39,530 nucleotides of DNA. Source: an uncultured bacterium. GTDB taxonomy: Bacteria > Planctomycetota > J058. The stretch is from the NCBI GenBank assembly GCA_937911525.1, contig CALDQK010000539.1, positions 1 through 39,530 on the forward strand, in the 5' to 3' direction. Under the pieces are notes generated by a model that saw only the letters and a program-made list of their open reading frames with translations, was not told the origin of the DNA and did not search any database. Numbering within the stretch: the stretch's first letter is position 1; each line of letters opens with the position of its first letter. Shown piece by piece: positions 22,247 to 32,608 of the stretch. A program made the translations under genes and the position numbers.

Positions 22247-23805
22247 CGCCTGAGCGCCCGGTCAAGCTGCTCGTCGTCGACGACGAGCCGGACGTCGAGC
22301 TGCTGGTTCGCCAGCGCTTTCGCCACCAGATCCGCCGGGGCGAGTTCGGCTTCGTGTTCGCCCGCAACGGCAAGGAGGCCCTCGCGCTCCTCGAAGAGCA
22401 CCCAGACGTCGAGGTCGTGCTGACCGACCTCAACATGCCCGAGATGGACGGGTTGACCCTGCTCTCCCACCTGCAGGAGCTCTCGATCCCCGGGCTGCAG
22501 CCGGTGGTCGTGACCGCCTACGGCGACATCAAGAACATCCGCACCGCCATGAACCGCGGCGCCGTGGACTTCGTCACCAAGCCCATCGACTTCGCGGATC
22601 TCGAGCTCACGATCCGCAAGGCGATCGGCTACGCCCGGGAGGCCAAGACGGCCCGGCGGCTGCGCGAGGAGAAGCTCCAGGCCGAGGCGGCCAGCGCGGC
22701 CAAGAGCCTCTTCGTGGCCTCGATCAGCCACGAGATCCGCAACCCCATGAACTCGATCGTGGGCATGTGCGAGCTGCTGGCCGAGACCGAGCTGGACCCC
22801 GAGCAGGCGCGCTACACCCAGCAGCTCCGCGTCGGCTGCGAGGCGCTGCTCGGGCTCCTCGACGAGGTCCTCGACCTGTCGCGGATCGAGGCCGGCGCGC
22901 TCGAGCTGGAGCGCTCACCCTTCGACCTGCGCCAGGTGGTCTCGCAGGCGCTCGGGATCATGGAGGTCCTGGCCGGCAAGAAGGGCCTCAGCCTGCGCTC
23001 GAGCGTGGCCTCCGCGGCCCCCGCCCGGATCGTGGGTGACGCGGGCCGGCTGCGCCAGGTCCTGCTCAACCTGCTGGGCAACGCCTGCAAGTTCACCGAC
23101 TCGGGCGAGGTCGCGCTCGAGGTCACGCTGCCCGCGCCCAGCACGCTCCAGTTCGCGGTGTGCGACACGGGGATCGGCATCCCGCGCGAGCGCCAGGACG
23201 CGATCTTCGGCGCCTACGCCCAGGCGGCCGAGCGACGCTTCGGGGGGACCGGGCTGGGGCTCGCCATTTGCCAGCGCGTGGTCGAGGCCTGGGGCGGGCG
23301 GATCTGGGTCGAGAGCGAGGTCGGCCAGGGCAGCGCGTTCCGCTTCACGCTCCCCGTCGAGGTGGCGCAGAGCGCGGCCCCCAGCGCGCCGGTCGAGCGC
23401 GGGCCCGTCGCGGGGCGGCGAATCCTGCTCGCCGACGACTCCGAGGACAACCGAATGCTCGTCGCCCGCTACCTGGCCCGCACCCCCCACCAGCTCGACC
23501 AGACCAGCAACGGGAGGGAGGCCCTGGACCGGGTCAAGAGCGGCGACTACGACCTGGTCCTGCTCGACATGGACATGCCCGTGATGGACGGCTTCACCGC
23601 GGCGGCCGAGCTGCGCGCCTGGGAGCGCCGCGAGCGCCCAGAGGCGCCCCCGCTGCCCGTCGTGGCCTTGACCGCCTACGCGCTCGAGGACCACCGCCGG
23701 CGCTGCTTCGAGGCCGGCTGCGACGGGCACCTCACCAAGCCGATCACCAAGGCCGCCCTGCTCGAGACGATCGAGCGCTTCGCGCGACCTCAGCCCTCGT
23801 CGTAG
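22243..23805 (+). CDS. hybrid histidine kinase, REC-HisKA-HATPase-REC
   Basis: A 520-residue cytoplasmic protein without membrane segments. An N-terminal receiver (1-125; LLVVDDEPD, Asp at about 61 in [11 protein letters not shown]) and a helical linker precede HisKA with [10 protein letters not shown] (His at about 162) and an HATPase domain ([12 protein letters not shown]-box at about 276, [16 protein letters not shown]). A C-terminal receiver follows ([10 protein letters not shown], Asp at about 442 in [11 protein letters not shown]). An input receiver and no sensor domain mean it is driven by another kinase. It starts with GTG overlapping the upstream stop. Its 3' end overlaps the convergent Hpt gene by 16 nt, and that Hpt is the natural acceptor for the last receiver. 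Confidence 0.92.
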   Translation: MTPERPVKLLVVDDEPDVELLVRQRFRHQIRRGEFGFVFARNGKEALALLEEHPDVEVVLTDLNMPEMDGLTLLSHLQELSIPGLQPVVVTAYGDIKNIRTAMNRGAVDFVTKPIDFADLELTIRKAIGYAREAKTARRLREEKLQAEAASAAKSLFVASISHEIRNPMNSIVGMCELLAETELDPEQARYTQQLRVGCEALLGLLDEVLDLSRIEAGALELERSPFDLRQVVSQALGIMEVLAGKKGLSLRSSVASAAPARIVGDAGRLRQVLLNLLGNACKFTDSGEVALEVTLPAPSTLQFAVCDTGIGIPRERQDAIFGAYAQAAERRFGGTGLGLAICQRVVEAWGGRIWVESEVGQGSAFRFTLPVEVAQSAAPSAPVERGPVAGRRILLADDSEDNRMLVARYLARTPHQLDQTSNGREALDRVKSGDYDLVLLDMDMPVMDGFTAAAELRAWERRERPEAPPLPVVALTAYALEDHRRRCFEAGCDGHLTKPITKAALLETIERFARPQPSS

Positions 23806-24104
23806 ACCGGCTCGACGCGTGCCAGGTAGTCCTCCAGCTCGCCGACCAGCTGCTCGATCGCGCCGCCGTCCTGGTGGCGCGCGGCGGTCGAGAGCGCGGC
23901 CCCCAGCTCGCCCAGGCGGGGGAAGCCGTAGGCCGCCCCGGTGCCCTTCATCGAGTGGCCGATGCGGCGGATCTCCTCCCACGTCGCCGCGGCGAGGGCT
24001 GCTCGCAGCTGCGCCAGGTCTTCGTGACGGAGCTCGAGGTAGCGCGGGACCAGATCCGCGATCTCGGGGTCGACGCGCACGGAGATCTTTCCCTTACCCT
24101 CCAC
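23790..24104 (-). CDS. histidine phosphotransfer (Hpt) protein
   Basis: A 104-residue all-helical protein with the Hpt signature IGHSMKGTG; His50 is the expected phospho-acceptor, followed by [18 protein letters not shown] at 24104 is chosen because homology begins soon after; no strong ribosome-binding site is visible. It would shuttle phosphoryl groups between receivers. It is encoded on the opposite strand, convergent with the hybrid kinase (16-nt overlap of 3' ends) and divergent from the large kinase at 24170, an arrangement that could give antisense effects on the hybrid kinase message. Confidence 0.85.
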   Translation of the reverse strand: MEGKGKISVRVDPEIADLVPRYLELRHEDLAQLRAALAAATWEEIRRIGHSMKGTGAAYGFPRLGELGAALSTAARHQDGGAIEQLVGELEDYLARVEPVYDEG

Positions 24105-24169
24105 GGGTCCGACGCTAGCGACGATCGGACCCCGCCACAAGCCGCAAGCGACTCGCGGCAGGACCACGC

Positions 24170-27100
24170 ATGCTCGAGCTCTCTCGCTACCAGCTCTCGG
24201 AGCAGCTCCACGAGAGCGCCAACTCCCGCGTCTACCGCGCCAAGCGGCTCGCCGACGGGCAGCCCGTCGTGGTCAAGGTCCTCAGCGAGGAGTTCCCCTC
24301 GCCGGAGCGGATCGCGCGCTTCGCCCGCGAGTTCGAGGTGGCCCACGGCCTGAACCCCTCGTCCGACCCCGCCCAGGCGCTCCAGACCGTCGTCGCCAGC
24401 TACGCGCTCGAGCGCGACCGCGAGCGCTGGGTGATGGAGGTCGAGGACTTCGGCGCCGAGTCCCTCGCGCGCAGCGGACTGGCCGGTCGGATCGGGCTGG
24501 AGGACTTCCTCGAGATCGCGGCGCAGATCGCGCGCGCCCTGGCCGGGCTCCACGCCCGCCACGTGATCCACAAGGACGTCAACCCCAGCAACGTGGTGCT
24601 CAACCCCGAGACCTACCAGGTCAAGCTGATCGACTTCGGGATCTCGACCCAGCTCTCGCGCGAGCGCACCGCCATGCGCAGCCCGGGCGTGCTCGAGGGG
24701 ACCCTGACCTACATCTCCCCCGAGCAGACCGGCCGCACCAACCGCGCGGTCGATTACCGGACGGACTTCTACAGCCTCGGCGTCACGCTCTACGAGCTGC
24801 TCACGGGAGAGGTCCCCTTCACGAGCGAGGACCCGCTCCAGCTCGTGCACGAGCACATCGCCCGGCTCCCCCGCCCGCCCCACGAGCTGCGCCCTGGGGT
24901 TCCGCCCCTGCTGTCCCGGATCGTGACGCGCCTGCTCGAGAAGAACGCCGAGGATCGCTATCAGTCCGGGTTGGGCCTGGCCGCCGACCTGGAGCGCTGC
25001 CTCGAGGAGCTGCGCGCCCGCGGCGAGGTGGGGGACTTCGCCCTCGGCCAGCGGGACGTCTCCGATCGCTTCCAGCTGCCCGGGCACCTCTACGGACGCG
25101 ATCGTGAGATCGCGAGCCTGCTGGCGGCCTTCGAGCGGGTCGGCCAGGGCGCGACCGAGCTGCTGCTGATCGGCGGCTACTCGGGGATCGGCAAGTCGGC
25201 CCTGGTGCGCGAGGTCTATCGACCGATCACCGAGCGCCGCGGCTACTTCATCCTGGGCAAGTTCGATCAGCTCCAGCGCGAGGTGCCCTACGCGGTGCTG
25301 ATCCAGGCCTTCCGCTCGCTCGCCCGCCAGCTCCTGACCGAGGGGGAGGCCAGCGTGGCGAGCTGGCGCGCGCGCCTCCTCGCGGCGCTGGGGCCCAACG
25401 GGCGCGTGATCACCGACGTGATCCCCGAGTTCGAGCTCCTGCTCGGGCCCCAGCCGGAGGTGCCTCAGCTGGGGCCGGCGGAGGCCGAGAACCGCTTCAA
25501 CCTCGTGTTCCAGAGCTTCGTCGACGTGTTCGCCCAGCCCGAGCACCCCCTCGTGATCTTCCTGGACGACCTGCAGTGGGCCGACCCGGCCTCCTTGAGC
25601 GCGGTCGAGAGCCTGGCGCGCCGCCCGGGCGGGCACCTGCTCCTGATCGGCGCCTACCGCGACAACGAGGTCGACGAGGCCCACCCCCTGACCCTGACCC
25701 TGAGCCGGGTCCGCGCCGCCCGCCCCGAGCGCCTGAGCGAGATCGTGCTCGAGCCCCTGGCCGAGGAGGACGTCCGCGAGCTGGTCGCCGACACGGTCGG
25801 GCGCCCGGCCGCCGAGGCGGAGCCCCTGGCCCACCTCGCCTGGGAGCGGACCGGCGGCAACCCCTTCTTCTTGGGCGGCTTCCTCGAGTCGCTCCACGCC
25901 GAGGGCCTGCTGGCCTTCGCGCGCGGCGCCTGGCGCTGGGACCTCGACCGGATCCGCGCGGAGGCGATCACCGAGAACGTGGTCGACCTGCTCGCGGGGC
26001 GGATCCAGCGGCTGTCCCCGGACACGCAGTCCCTGCTCCAGCTCGCGGCCTGCCTCGGCAATCGCTTCGACCTCGCCACGCTGGCCATGATCGCTGAGCG
26101 GCCCGCCGTGAGCGTCGCGCACGACCTGTGGGAGGGCGTGGTCAGCGGCCTCGTGCTGCCGCTCAGCGACGCCTACAAGCTGATGGCGCTCGAGGTCGAA
26201 GGGCTGGCCGCCGCGGTCAGCGCCGAGTACCGCTTCGCCCACGACCGGGTCCAGCAGGCGGTCTACTCGCTGATCCCCGCCGAGGAGCGCCCCGGGCTGC
26301 ACCTGCGCGTCGGCCGGCTCTTGCTCGAGAGCACCCCCCCCGCCCTGCGCGAGGAGCGGATCTTCGCGATCGTCAACCAGCTCGACGAGGGCGCGGCCCT
26401 GATCAGCGACCCCGACGAGCGCGGGCGCCTGGCTCGCCTCAACCTGCGGGCCGCCGAGAAGGCCAAGGCCTCGGCCGCCTTCCCCGCGGCCTTCGCCTAC
26501 CTCCGCCACGGGCTGAGCCTCCTCGACGAGGACGCCTGGGACACGGACTACGAGCTGGCGCTCGAGCTGCACGCCTCGGCGGCCGAGGCGGCGCACCTCT
26601 GCCGGGAGGACGCCGAGCGGGAGCGCCACTGCGAGCTCGTGCTGGAGCACGCCCGCGCGCGGCTCGACCGGATCCGGATCTGCGAGCTGCGCGTGTTCGC
26701 CTACAACCAGCGCAACGAGTACTCGCGCGCGATCGAGACCGCCCTCGCGGGGTTGCGCCTGCTCGGCACCGAGCTGCGCGAGGACCTCAGCCCCGCCGAG
26801 GTCGAGGCGGGCTTCGGCGAGGCGATCCGCACGCTCCTCGCGATCGACCCCGCCGAGGTGCCGAACCTGCCGCGGATGCAGGACCCCGAGCAGCTGGCCA
26901 CGGTCCGGCTGCTCGTGGCCATGACCTCGACCGTGTTCAACTCGCGGCCGCAGCTCCTGGCGGACATGGCGATCACGATCGTGCGCCTGGCCCACGAGCA
27001 CGGCCTGTGCGCGGAGCTGGCCTACGGCTTCGGCCTGTTCGGGATCGTGACCTGCGCCAACCCCGCCACGATTCCCGCGGGCTACCACGCCGGCAAGCTG

Positions 27101-29533
27101 GCCCAGCGGATCCAGGACACCTTCGGCGCGCAGGAGCTCAAGGCCAAGACCTACTGCATGGTCAACGCCTTCATTCGGCACTGGAGCGAGCCGATGCTGG
27201 CCTGCATCGAGCCCTTTCAGGAGGGCCTGCGGAGCGGGCTCGAGCAGGGCGACCTCGAATACGCGAGCTACTGCGCCAAGGAGTCCTGCGCGTTCTGGCT
27301 CTTCGGCGGGGTCGGCCTGGAGCGGACCCTCGAGCTGCAGACCGAGGCGATCGGCGTGCTGGAGCGGATCGCCATCGTCTACACGCTGCACAACGCCAAC
27401 GTGTGGCGGCAGCTGACGCTCAACCTGCGCGGTGAGGGCGAGTCCCGCACGCGCCTGGTCGGCGAGGCCTTCGACGAGGACGCGCTGACCGAGTTCCTCG
27501 TCGAGTCCAAGCACGCCACCAGCCTGTTCGCGCTCTACGTCTCCAAGGCGATCCTCTGCTACCTCTTCGGAGAGCCGGCCGAGGCCCTCCGCAACGTCGC
27601 CCTGGCCGAGGAGTGGGCCGCCGGCGGGGCGGGGCTGATGCACTCGGGCCCTTGGCACTTCTACGTGGCCTTGATCCACCTCGCCCTCTGCGAGCCCGAG
27701 GCCCCCGAGGAGTGGGGCGAGCACCTCGAGGTCGTCGAGCGCGAGCTCGAGGCGCTGGGGGCGCTGGCCGAGCGGGCGCCGAGCAACTACGCCCACAAGC
27801 GAGAGCTGGTGGCGGCCGAGCGCGCGCGGCTGGCGGGGGAAGAGGTCGCGGCGATCGAGCTCTACGAGGCCGCTATCGACCTGGCCCGGGAGCACGGGTT
27901 CATTCACCAAGAGGCGCTGGCCTTCGAGCTCGCGTCGCGCTTCCACGGCGGGCGCGGGCGCCTGCGCCTGGCGCTGGTCTACCTGCAGGACGCCCACTAT
28001 GCGTATCGCCAGTGGGGCGCGCTCGAGAAGGTGGCCGACCTCGAGGAGCGCTACCCCCAGCTCGCCGAGGGGGCGCGCTCGACCGGCTCGCGGCCGGGGA
28101 CCAGCACGAGCAAGAGCACGCGCGGCACGGGCTCCAGCGCTGGCGTCGCGCTGGACTTCGACTCGGTGGCCAAGGCGAGCCAGGCCATCTCGGGCGAGGT
28201 GGTCCGGGCCGACCTCCTGCGCCGCATGATGGAGATCGTGGTCGAGAACGCCGCCGCCGCGCGCGGCGCCCTGGTGCTCGCGACGGACGAGGGCCCGCGG
28301 CTCGAGGTGCTCGCCGAGGGCGAGACGCGGGTCCTGCCGCCCACGCCCTTGAGCGAGTCCCTGGAGCTCTCGGCGGGGATCGTGGAGTACGTCCTGCGCA
28401 CGGGCGAGGAGGTCGTGCTCGGCGACGCCGCCAGCCGCGGCCCCTTCGTGCGGGACGCCTACGTCAAGCGCACCACGCCCCGCTCGATCCTCTGCGCGCC
28501 GATCGCCGGGGGAGGGCGCACGCGCGGCGCGATCTACCTGGAGAACAACGTGGCGGCGGACGCGTTCACGGCCGAGCGCGTGCGCGTGATCCAGCTGCTC
28601 TCCTCGCAGGCCGCGATCTCGCTCGAGAACGCGAAGCTCTTCGCCCAGCTCGAGCGGGCCAACGAGACGCTCGAGGCCAAGGTGCGCGCGCGGACCTACG
28701 AGCTGGAGGAGAAGAACGACGAGCTCCAGGCGACGCTCGCGCAGGTGCGCGAGATGCAGGAGCAGATCGTGACCCAGCAGAAGCTGGCCTCGCTGAGCGC
28801 GCTGACGGCCGGGATCGCGCACGAGATCCGCAACCCGCTCAACTTCATCGTGAACTTCGCCGACCTCTCGCGCGAGCTCGCCGACGAGCTGCGCGCGGCG
28901 CTGGACGCCGCTCAGCTCGAGGAGGAGGCCTCCCAGCTGCTGGGGGACCTGCGGGTGAACGTGGAGCGGATCCACGAGCACGGGCGGCGCGCCGACCAGA
29001 TCATTCAGATGATGGCCAAGCACAGCCAGATCTACCCCTACACCCGCGAGGCGGGCAACCTCTCCGTCCTGGTCGAGGACTGCCTGCGCACCTCCCAGAG
29101 CGAGGCCGGTCCGCTGCGGATCGCGCGGGACTACGAGCCGATCGCGCCGGTCGAGGGCGTCGTCGGGCAGGCCCTCAGCGGGGCGCTGAGCAACCTGCTC
29201 GACAACGCGCGCTGGGCCATGCGCGAGCGCGAGGGCGAGCCCGGCTACGAGCCCGCGCTCGAGGTCTCGATCCGCGACGTGGACGAGGGCGTCGAGCTGC
29301 GGCTGCGCGACAACGGGGTCGGGATCGAGGCCGGGGTGCGCGAGCGCGTGCTCGAGCCCTTCTTCACGACCAAGCCCCCCGGCGAGGGCGCGGGCCTGGG
29401 CCTCTCCCTCGCGCACGAGATCGTGACCAAGCTCCACCAGGGCGCGCTCGAGCTCACGAGCGAGCCGGGCCGCTTCACGGAGGTCCGGCTGGTGATCCCC
29501 CGCCGCGCCGCCCCGCCGCTCGGGGGCCGGTGA
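24170..29533 (+). CDS. trifunctional Ser/Thr kinase - AAA ATPase - GAF - histidine kinase
   Basis: The 1787-residue protein has a known multidomain order. A Ser/Thr kinase (1-285) has a VVVKV Lys, catalytic loop HKDVNPSN and LIDFGIS. An AAA_16-type ATPase (about 303-560) has Walker [10 protein letters not shown] near 333 and Walker [13 protein letters not shown] near 460. A long alpha-helical TPR-like region (600-1270) follows, then a GAF domain (about 1340-1485), a coiled coil, HisKA with [11 protein letters not shown] near 1550 and HATPase (NLLDNARW near 1674, [17 protein letters not shown]). There is no C-terminal receiver. Such HstK-like proteins are frequent in myxobacteria and cyanobacteria. 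In the kinase loop the usual Lys is Asn, as in other members. It probably feeds phosphate to the neighbouring receivers and Hpt. Confidence 0.92.
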   Translation: MLELSRYQLSEQLHESANSRVYRAKRLADGQPVVVKVLSEEFPSPERIARFAREFEVAHGLNPSSDPAQALQTVVASYALERDRERWVMEVEDFGAESLARSGLAGRIGLEDFLEIAAQIARALAGLHARHVIHKDVNPSNVVLNPETYQVKLIDFGISTQLSRERTAMRSPGVLEGTLTYISPEQTGRTNRAVDYRTDFYSLGVTLYELLTGEVPFTSEDPLQLVHEHIARLPRPPHELRPGVPPLLSRIVTRLLEKNAEDRYQSGLGLAADLERCLEELRARGEVGDFALGQRDVSDRFQLPGHLYGRDREIASLLAAFERVGQGATELLLIGGYSGIGKSALVREVYRPITERRGYFILGKFDQLQREVPYAVLIQAFRSLARQLLTEGEASVASWRARLLAALGPNGRVITDVIPEFELLLGPQPEVPQLGPAEAENRFNLVFQSFVDVFAQPEHPLVIFLDDLQWADPASLSAVESLARRPGGHLLLIGAYRDNEVDEAHPLTLTLSRVRAARPERLSEIVLEPLAEEDVRELVADTVGRPAAEAEPLAHLAWERTGGNPFFLGGFLESLHAEGLLAFARGAWRWDLDRIRAEAITENVVDLLAGRIQRLSPDTQSLLQLAACLGNRFDLATLAMIAERPAVSVAHDLWEGVVSGLVLPLSDAYKLMALEVEGLAAAVSAEYRFAHDRVQQAVYSLIPAEERPGLHLRVGRLLLESTPPALREERIFAIVNQLDEGAALISDPDERGRLARLNLRAAEKAKASAAFPAAFAYLRHGLSLLDEDAWDTDYELALELHASAAEAAHLCREDAERERHCELVLEHARARLDRIRICELRVFAYNQRNEYSRAIETALAGLRLLGTELREDLSPAEVEAGFGEAIRTLLAIDPAEVPNLPRMQDPEQLATVRLLVAMTSTVFNSRPQLLADMAITIVRLAHEHGLCAELAYGFGLFGIVTCANPATIPAGYHAGKLAQRIQDTFGAQELKAKTYCMVNAFIRHWSEPMLACIEPFQEGLRSGLEQGDLEYASYCAKESCAFWLFGGVGLERTLELQTEAIGVLERIAIVYTLHNANVWRQLTLNLRGEGESRTRLVGEAFDEDALTEFLVESKHATSLFALYVSKAILCYLFGEPAEALRNVALAEEWAAGGAGLMHSGPWHFYVALIHLALCEPEAPEEWGEHLEVVERELEALGALAERAPSNYAHKRELVAAERARLAGEEVAAIELYEAAIDLAREHGFIHQEALAFELASRFHGGRGRLRLALVYLQDAHYAYRQWGALEKVADLEERYPQLAEGARSTGSRPGTSTSKSTRGTGSSAGVALDFDSVAKASQAISGEVVRADLLRRMMEIVVENAAAARGALVLATDEGPRLEVLAEGETRVLPPTPLSESLELSAGIVEYVLRTGEEVVLGDAASRGPFVRDAYVKRTTPRSILCAPIAGGGRTRGAIYLENNVAADAFTAERVRVIQLLSSQAAISLENAKLFAQLERANETLEAKVRARTYELEEKNDELQATLAQVREMQEQIVTQQKLASLSALTAGIAHEIRNPLNFIVNFADLSRELADELRAALDAAQLEEEASQLLGDLRVNVERIHEHGRRADQIIQMMAKHSQIYPYTREAGNLSVLVEDCLRTSQSEAGPLRIARDYEPIAPVEGVVGQALSGALSNLLDNARWAMREREGEPGYEPALEVSIRDVDEGVELRLRDNGVGIEAGVRERVLEPFFTTKPPGEGAGLGLSLAHEIVTKLHQGALELTSEPGRFTEVRLVIPRRAAPPLGGR

Positions 29534-29535
29534 GC

Positions 29536-30426
29536 ATGTTCCGCGACGTCCTCATCGCGACCGACGGCTCCAACCTCTCCCTCGAGGTCCTGAAGCCGGT
29601 CTCGCGCCTGCTGGCCCCGCTGAAGGGGGGGCGCCTGATCGTGCTGCACGTGCTCCCGCGCGAGAGCGAGACCGCCTACAGCACGCGCGAGCGCTGCCTC
29701 AACACGGCCAACGCGGCCCTGGAGAAGGCCAAGCTGCGCCTGGTCGACCTGCGCTGGTCGGTCGAGACGCTGGTCGAGGAGGGCGACCCCGCCGAGCAAA
29801 TCCTCCAGGTGGCGGAGCGCGAGGCGGTCGACCTGATCGCGCTGGCCTCGCACGGCCACACCGGCCTCACGCGCCTGGTCCGCGGGAGCGTCGCCGAGCG
29901 GGTCCTGCGCAGCGCCAGCGCGCCCGTCTTGATCTGCACGCCCACCTCCAGCCAGCCGGAGGGCGTGAGCCGCGGGCCCTTCCAGCGGATCCTCGTGCCG
30001 CTCGACGGGTCGGAGTGCGCCGGGCAGATCGTGCCGCTGGCCGGCGCCATGGCCTTCTTGTGCGAGGCGCAGCTGGTGCTCTTCCACGTGCGCACCGGCG
30101 CGGTGCTGCAGACTCCCCTGGCCGAGGTCGAGGCCAAGCTCCGGCGCGAACGCGAAGCGCTGGCCGAGGCTGGCGTCGAAGACGTCCTGATCACCACCGC
30201 CGAGGGGAACACGGCGGAGGAGATCCTCGCCGTCGTCGAGCGGCTCGGGATCGACCTGGTGGCGTTGGCGACGCACGGCCGCACGGGGGTCATGCGCTGG
30301 TCGCTGGGCTCGGTCGCCGAGGCCGTGGCTCGCGCGTGTCGGGCTCCGCTCCTGGTCTTTCGGCCCAACCCCCTCGGGGCGCCGCCGCGAGAGGCGCCGC
30401 CGCGAGAGGCGCCGCCGCCAGCCTAG
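29536..30426 (+). CDS. tandem universal stress protein
   Basis: A 296-residue protein made of two UspA-type domains (about 1-140 and 150-280). Each has an N-terminal strand of the form [16 protein letters not shown] and an ATP-loop [15 protein letters not shown] or [15 protein letters not shown], the expected G-9x-G-S pattern that binds ATP. The tail contains a short tandem repeat [13 protein letters not shown] encoded by repeated gcgccgccgcgagag units. ATG at 29536 is preferred, but GTG at 29530 overlapping the upstream stop (GTGA) is equally possible. Co-transcription with the large kinase is likely. Confidence 0.9.
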   Translation: MFRDVLIATDGSNLSLEVLKPVSRLLAPLKGGRLIVLHVLPRESETAYSTRERCLNTANAALEKAKLRLVDLRWSVETLVEEGDPAEQILQVAEREAVDLIALASHGHTGLTRLVRGSVAERVLRSASAPVLICTPTSSQPEGVSRGPFQRILVPLDGSECAGQIVPLAGAMAFLCEAQLVLFHVRTGAVLQTPLAEVEAKLRREREALAEAGVEDVLITTAEGNTAEEILAVVERLGIDLVALATHGRTGVMRWSLGSVAEAVARACRAPLLVFRPNPLGAPPREAPPREAPPPA

Positions 30427-30438
30427 GGGGCCAATCCC

Positions 30439-30795
30439 TCAGGAATCGTCGTCTGCCCCGCGCAGCTTGAGGTGCATGTCCAGCGCCTCGTAGTTCTCCG
30501 GGCTCACGTCGACGAACTCGATCCCCATGTCGCAGAGCCGCTCGTCGACCTCGCGGATCGACTTGACCCGCCCGTGCAGCTTGAGGATCTGGTTCCCCAG
30601 CGCCAGCTCGATCTCGACGCGGGAGCGGATCGGGATGCAGTGATCCAGCTCGAGGCGCATCCCGTCGTGGGTCAGGTCCGTGGTCTTGCCGACGGCGTCC
30701 TCGGTCTTGAAGTCGGTCAGGGTGGGGTAGCCGTACCCCTCGATGTGCACCAGGTTCATGGTCTGGATGCGCGGCTCTTGGCGACGCTCGGTCAT
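30439..30795 (-). CDS. PilZ-domain protein (probable c-di-GMP receptor)
   Basis: A 118-residue single-domain protein. RRQEPR at residues 4-9 and D40-L-T-H-D-G45 form the two halves of the PilZ c-di-GMP-binding signature (RxxxR ... D/NxSxxG), here with Thr for Ser. A beta-barrel pattern follows (RVEIELAL, LHGRVKSIREV, MGIEFVDVSPENYEALDMHL). The ATG has a strong GGAGGAG site. It is convergent with the stress protein gene. Output in c-di-GMP-dependent motility or exopolysaccharide control is the family expectation. Confidence 0.88.
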   Translation of the reverse strand: MTERRQEPRIQTMNLVHIEGYGYPTLTDFKTEDAVGKTTDLTHDGMRLELDHCIPIRSRVEIELALGNQILKLHGRVKSIREVDERLCDMGIEFVDVSPENYEALDMHLKLRGADDDS

Positions 30796-31318
30796 GGCTC
30801 CTCCTCGTTCAGGTGCAGGCTAGCCCGCGCGCGCAGGGATTTCAGCGGGACCCGGGGTCACTTCTGCGGGGGCGGGGATCGACTGCCCGCCTCACCCGGG
30901 AGGGCGCCCCCAATGGGCGGACGGCCAGAGGAAGCCAAGCGGTTCGGTAGCTGCGCCTTCGCGCGCTCGCTCCTCGCGCAGCGCGGGTCGCTGGCGCCCT
31001 CGGGCCAGGCGCGTCGAGTCGAGTGCGTCGAGCGCGAGGCGCGCGGGCTGCAGAGTCGCCTGCCCACCTGCGGCGCCGGCTGCTCCCCTTCGAGCGCGCG
31101 CGCGCGGGCTCTTGATTCACGCTCGACGCGAGCACGTGGAGTCGGGCCGAGCCCGCTCCAGGGGCCACACGTCGCTGACGCGCCGAGTCAATTGTGTGGC
31201 GCGCTGTGTCAAGCTCTGGCGTAAATCCTTACTCCGCTGGACTGGCCAACCCTGTTAAGGGCGAGCGCCAAAGTTAACGCATAACGTGTTTTCCTCGAGA
31301 TTCTGCCCGGGGGGGCTC
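30796..31318. other. 523-nt gap without a convincing gene
   Basis: Divergent interval between the PilZ gene and the FadL-type gene. Open frames here have no ribosome-binding sites and arginine/proline/serine-rich random character. The last 120 nt (31190-31310) are noticeably AT-richer (TCAATTGTGTGG, GTAAATCC, GTTAACGCATAACG), which suits a promoter region for the porin operon, but I cannot fix a -35/-10 pair. Confidence 0.5.
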
Positions 31319-32596
31319 ATGTTGCGCACCTGCGTCCTTGCGACTCTCTGTCTGCTCTCGCTCACCGGAGCCGCCCGCGGCTCCGGTTTTCTCTTGACCG
31401 ACCACGACGCGGCGGGGACGGGACGCGGCTTCGCGCGCACCGCCGGCGTCGACGACGCGGCGGCGCAGTATTGGAATCCGGCGGCGAGCTCCTTCCTCGA
31501 GGGCTCTCAGATCAAGCTCGACTTCCACTACATCAGCACTCAGCTCGACTACGACCCCGACCCCGGGGAGGGCTTCGACGCCGAGCAGCACCAGGGCCAC
31601 TTCTTCATCCCCGCGACCTACGCCGTGTTCGACATCAGCGAGTACGTCGACGCGGGCCTGGCGGTGTTCAACCCCTTCGCCCTGGCGACCCGCTACAACC
31701 GCAACTGGGCCGGGCGCTACCAGTCGATCGACGCCGAGGTCAGCTTCCTCTTCGTGCAGCCCTCGATCTCGGTGCGGATCCCGGGGATCGACCTCGCGCT
31801 GAGCGCTGGGCTGCAATTCAACATGAACATGGACGAGATCAAGCCGGTCCGGCTGACTCGCGCCCTCGACTTCCGCTTCCTCGGCCTCTCGGACGGCTTC
31901 ATCGAGATCGAGGGCGACAGCCAGAGCATCAACGTCGGCTACGTGCTCTCGGCCTCCTGGAAGCCCAGCTACCTGGGCAATCGGGTCGCGGTCGGCGTGA
32001 CCTGGCGCGCGACCCCCGACGACCACGAGATCAAGGGGCGGGCGCACATTCAGGCCCCCGCCTCCGTCGGCCTCCCCGCGCGCGCCGGCGCCAAGACCTC
32101 GGTCACCCTGCCGCCCTACCTGACCGTCGGGGTCGAGTTCATGCTGCTCGAGGACGAGCTCTGGGTCGAGTTCGGCTATCGCTGGGTCGGCTGGTCGACC
32201 CTCGAGAAGCTCGTGATCGAGTTCGACGACCCGCGCCTGGCGACCTCGACCAGCGGCTTCGACTACCAGGACGTCAACCAGTTCATGTTCGGCGTCGAGT
32301 GGCGCCCGACCGACTGGCTGGCCCTCCGCTGCGGCTACCAGTTCGACGAGTCGCCCGCGAGCCGCGAGTTCCTCAGCCCGCGCCTGCCGGAGGGCGATCG
32401 GCACGGCGTCTCGGTCGGCGTCGGCTTTCAGACCGAGCGCTTCAGCGTCGAGCTCGCCTACATGCACCTCTTCTTCAAGACCGCCACCAAGCGCAACCTG
32501 CAGGGCTTCAACTCGCCCGGCGGGCCCGCGACCGCCAACGGCCAATACGACGCCCTCGTCGACGTCGTGGGCCTCTCCTTCGGCATGAAGTTCTAA
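31319..32596 (+). CDS. FadL/OmpP1/TodX-family outer-membrane protein
   Basis: A 425-residue protein with a cleavable signal peptide (LRTCVLATLCLLSLTGAARG) and mature N terminus SGFLLTDHDAAGTGRGFA, then DDAAAQYWNPAA. This is the FadL hatch motif: glycine-rich start, aligned G-x-G-x-A and NPA box. Alternating aromatic strands and a C-terminal Phe (GLSFGMKF) fit an outer-membrane beta-barrel. The family passes long-chain fatty acids or other hydrophobic compounds. ATG at 31319 is chosen because the signal peptide starts there; GTG at 31286 is an alternative. The next gene follows after 12 nt with a strong ribosome-binding site. Confidence 0.88.
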   Translation: MLRTCVLATLCLLSLTGAARGSGFLLTDHDAAGTGRGFARTAGVDDAAAQYWNPAASSFLEGSQIKLDFHYISTQLDYDPDPGEGFDAEQHQGHFFIPATYAVFDISEYVDAGLAVFNPFALATRYNRNWAGRYQSIDAEVSFLFVQPSISVRIPGIDLALSAGLQFNMNMDEIKPVRLTRALDFRFLGLSDGFIEIEGDSQSINVGYVLSASWKPSYLGNRVAVGVTWRATPDDHEIKGRAHIQAPASVGLPARAGAKTSVTLPPYLTVGVEFMLLEDELWVEFGYRWVGWSTLEKLVIEFDDPRLATSTSGFDYQDVNQFMFGVEWRPTDWLALRCGYQFDESPASREFLSPRLPEGDRHGVSVGVGFQTERFSVELAYMHLFFKTATKRNLQGFNSPGGPATANGQYDALVDVVGLSFGMKF

Positions 32597-32608
32597 GGAG
32601 GAGTGGAG

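Noticed and set aside
23948-29437. A 1829-codon open frame on the minus strand opposite the large kinase
   Set aside because: It is a mirror of the GC3-biased sense gene: the translation is low-complexity (Glu, Arg, Gly, His, Val rich), has no domains and no ribosome-binding site, while the plus strand encodes clear kinase, ATPase and GAF domains.
30372-30420. Tandem repeat at the end of the universal stress protein gene as a regulatory repeat
   Set aside because: It is in frame and encodes a PPREA tail, so it is most simply a low-complexity C terminus made by slippage.
30842-31168. Small open frames in the 30796-31318 gap
   Set aside because: They lack ribosome-binding sites and have arginine/serine/proline-rich random composition.
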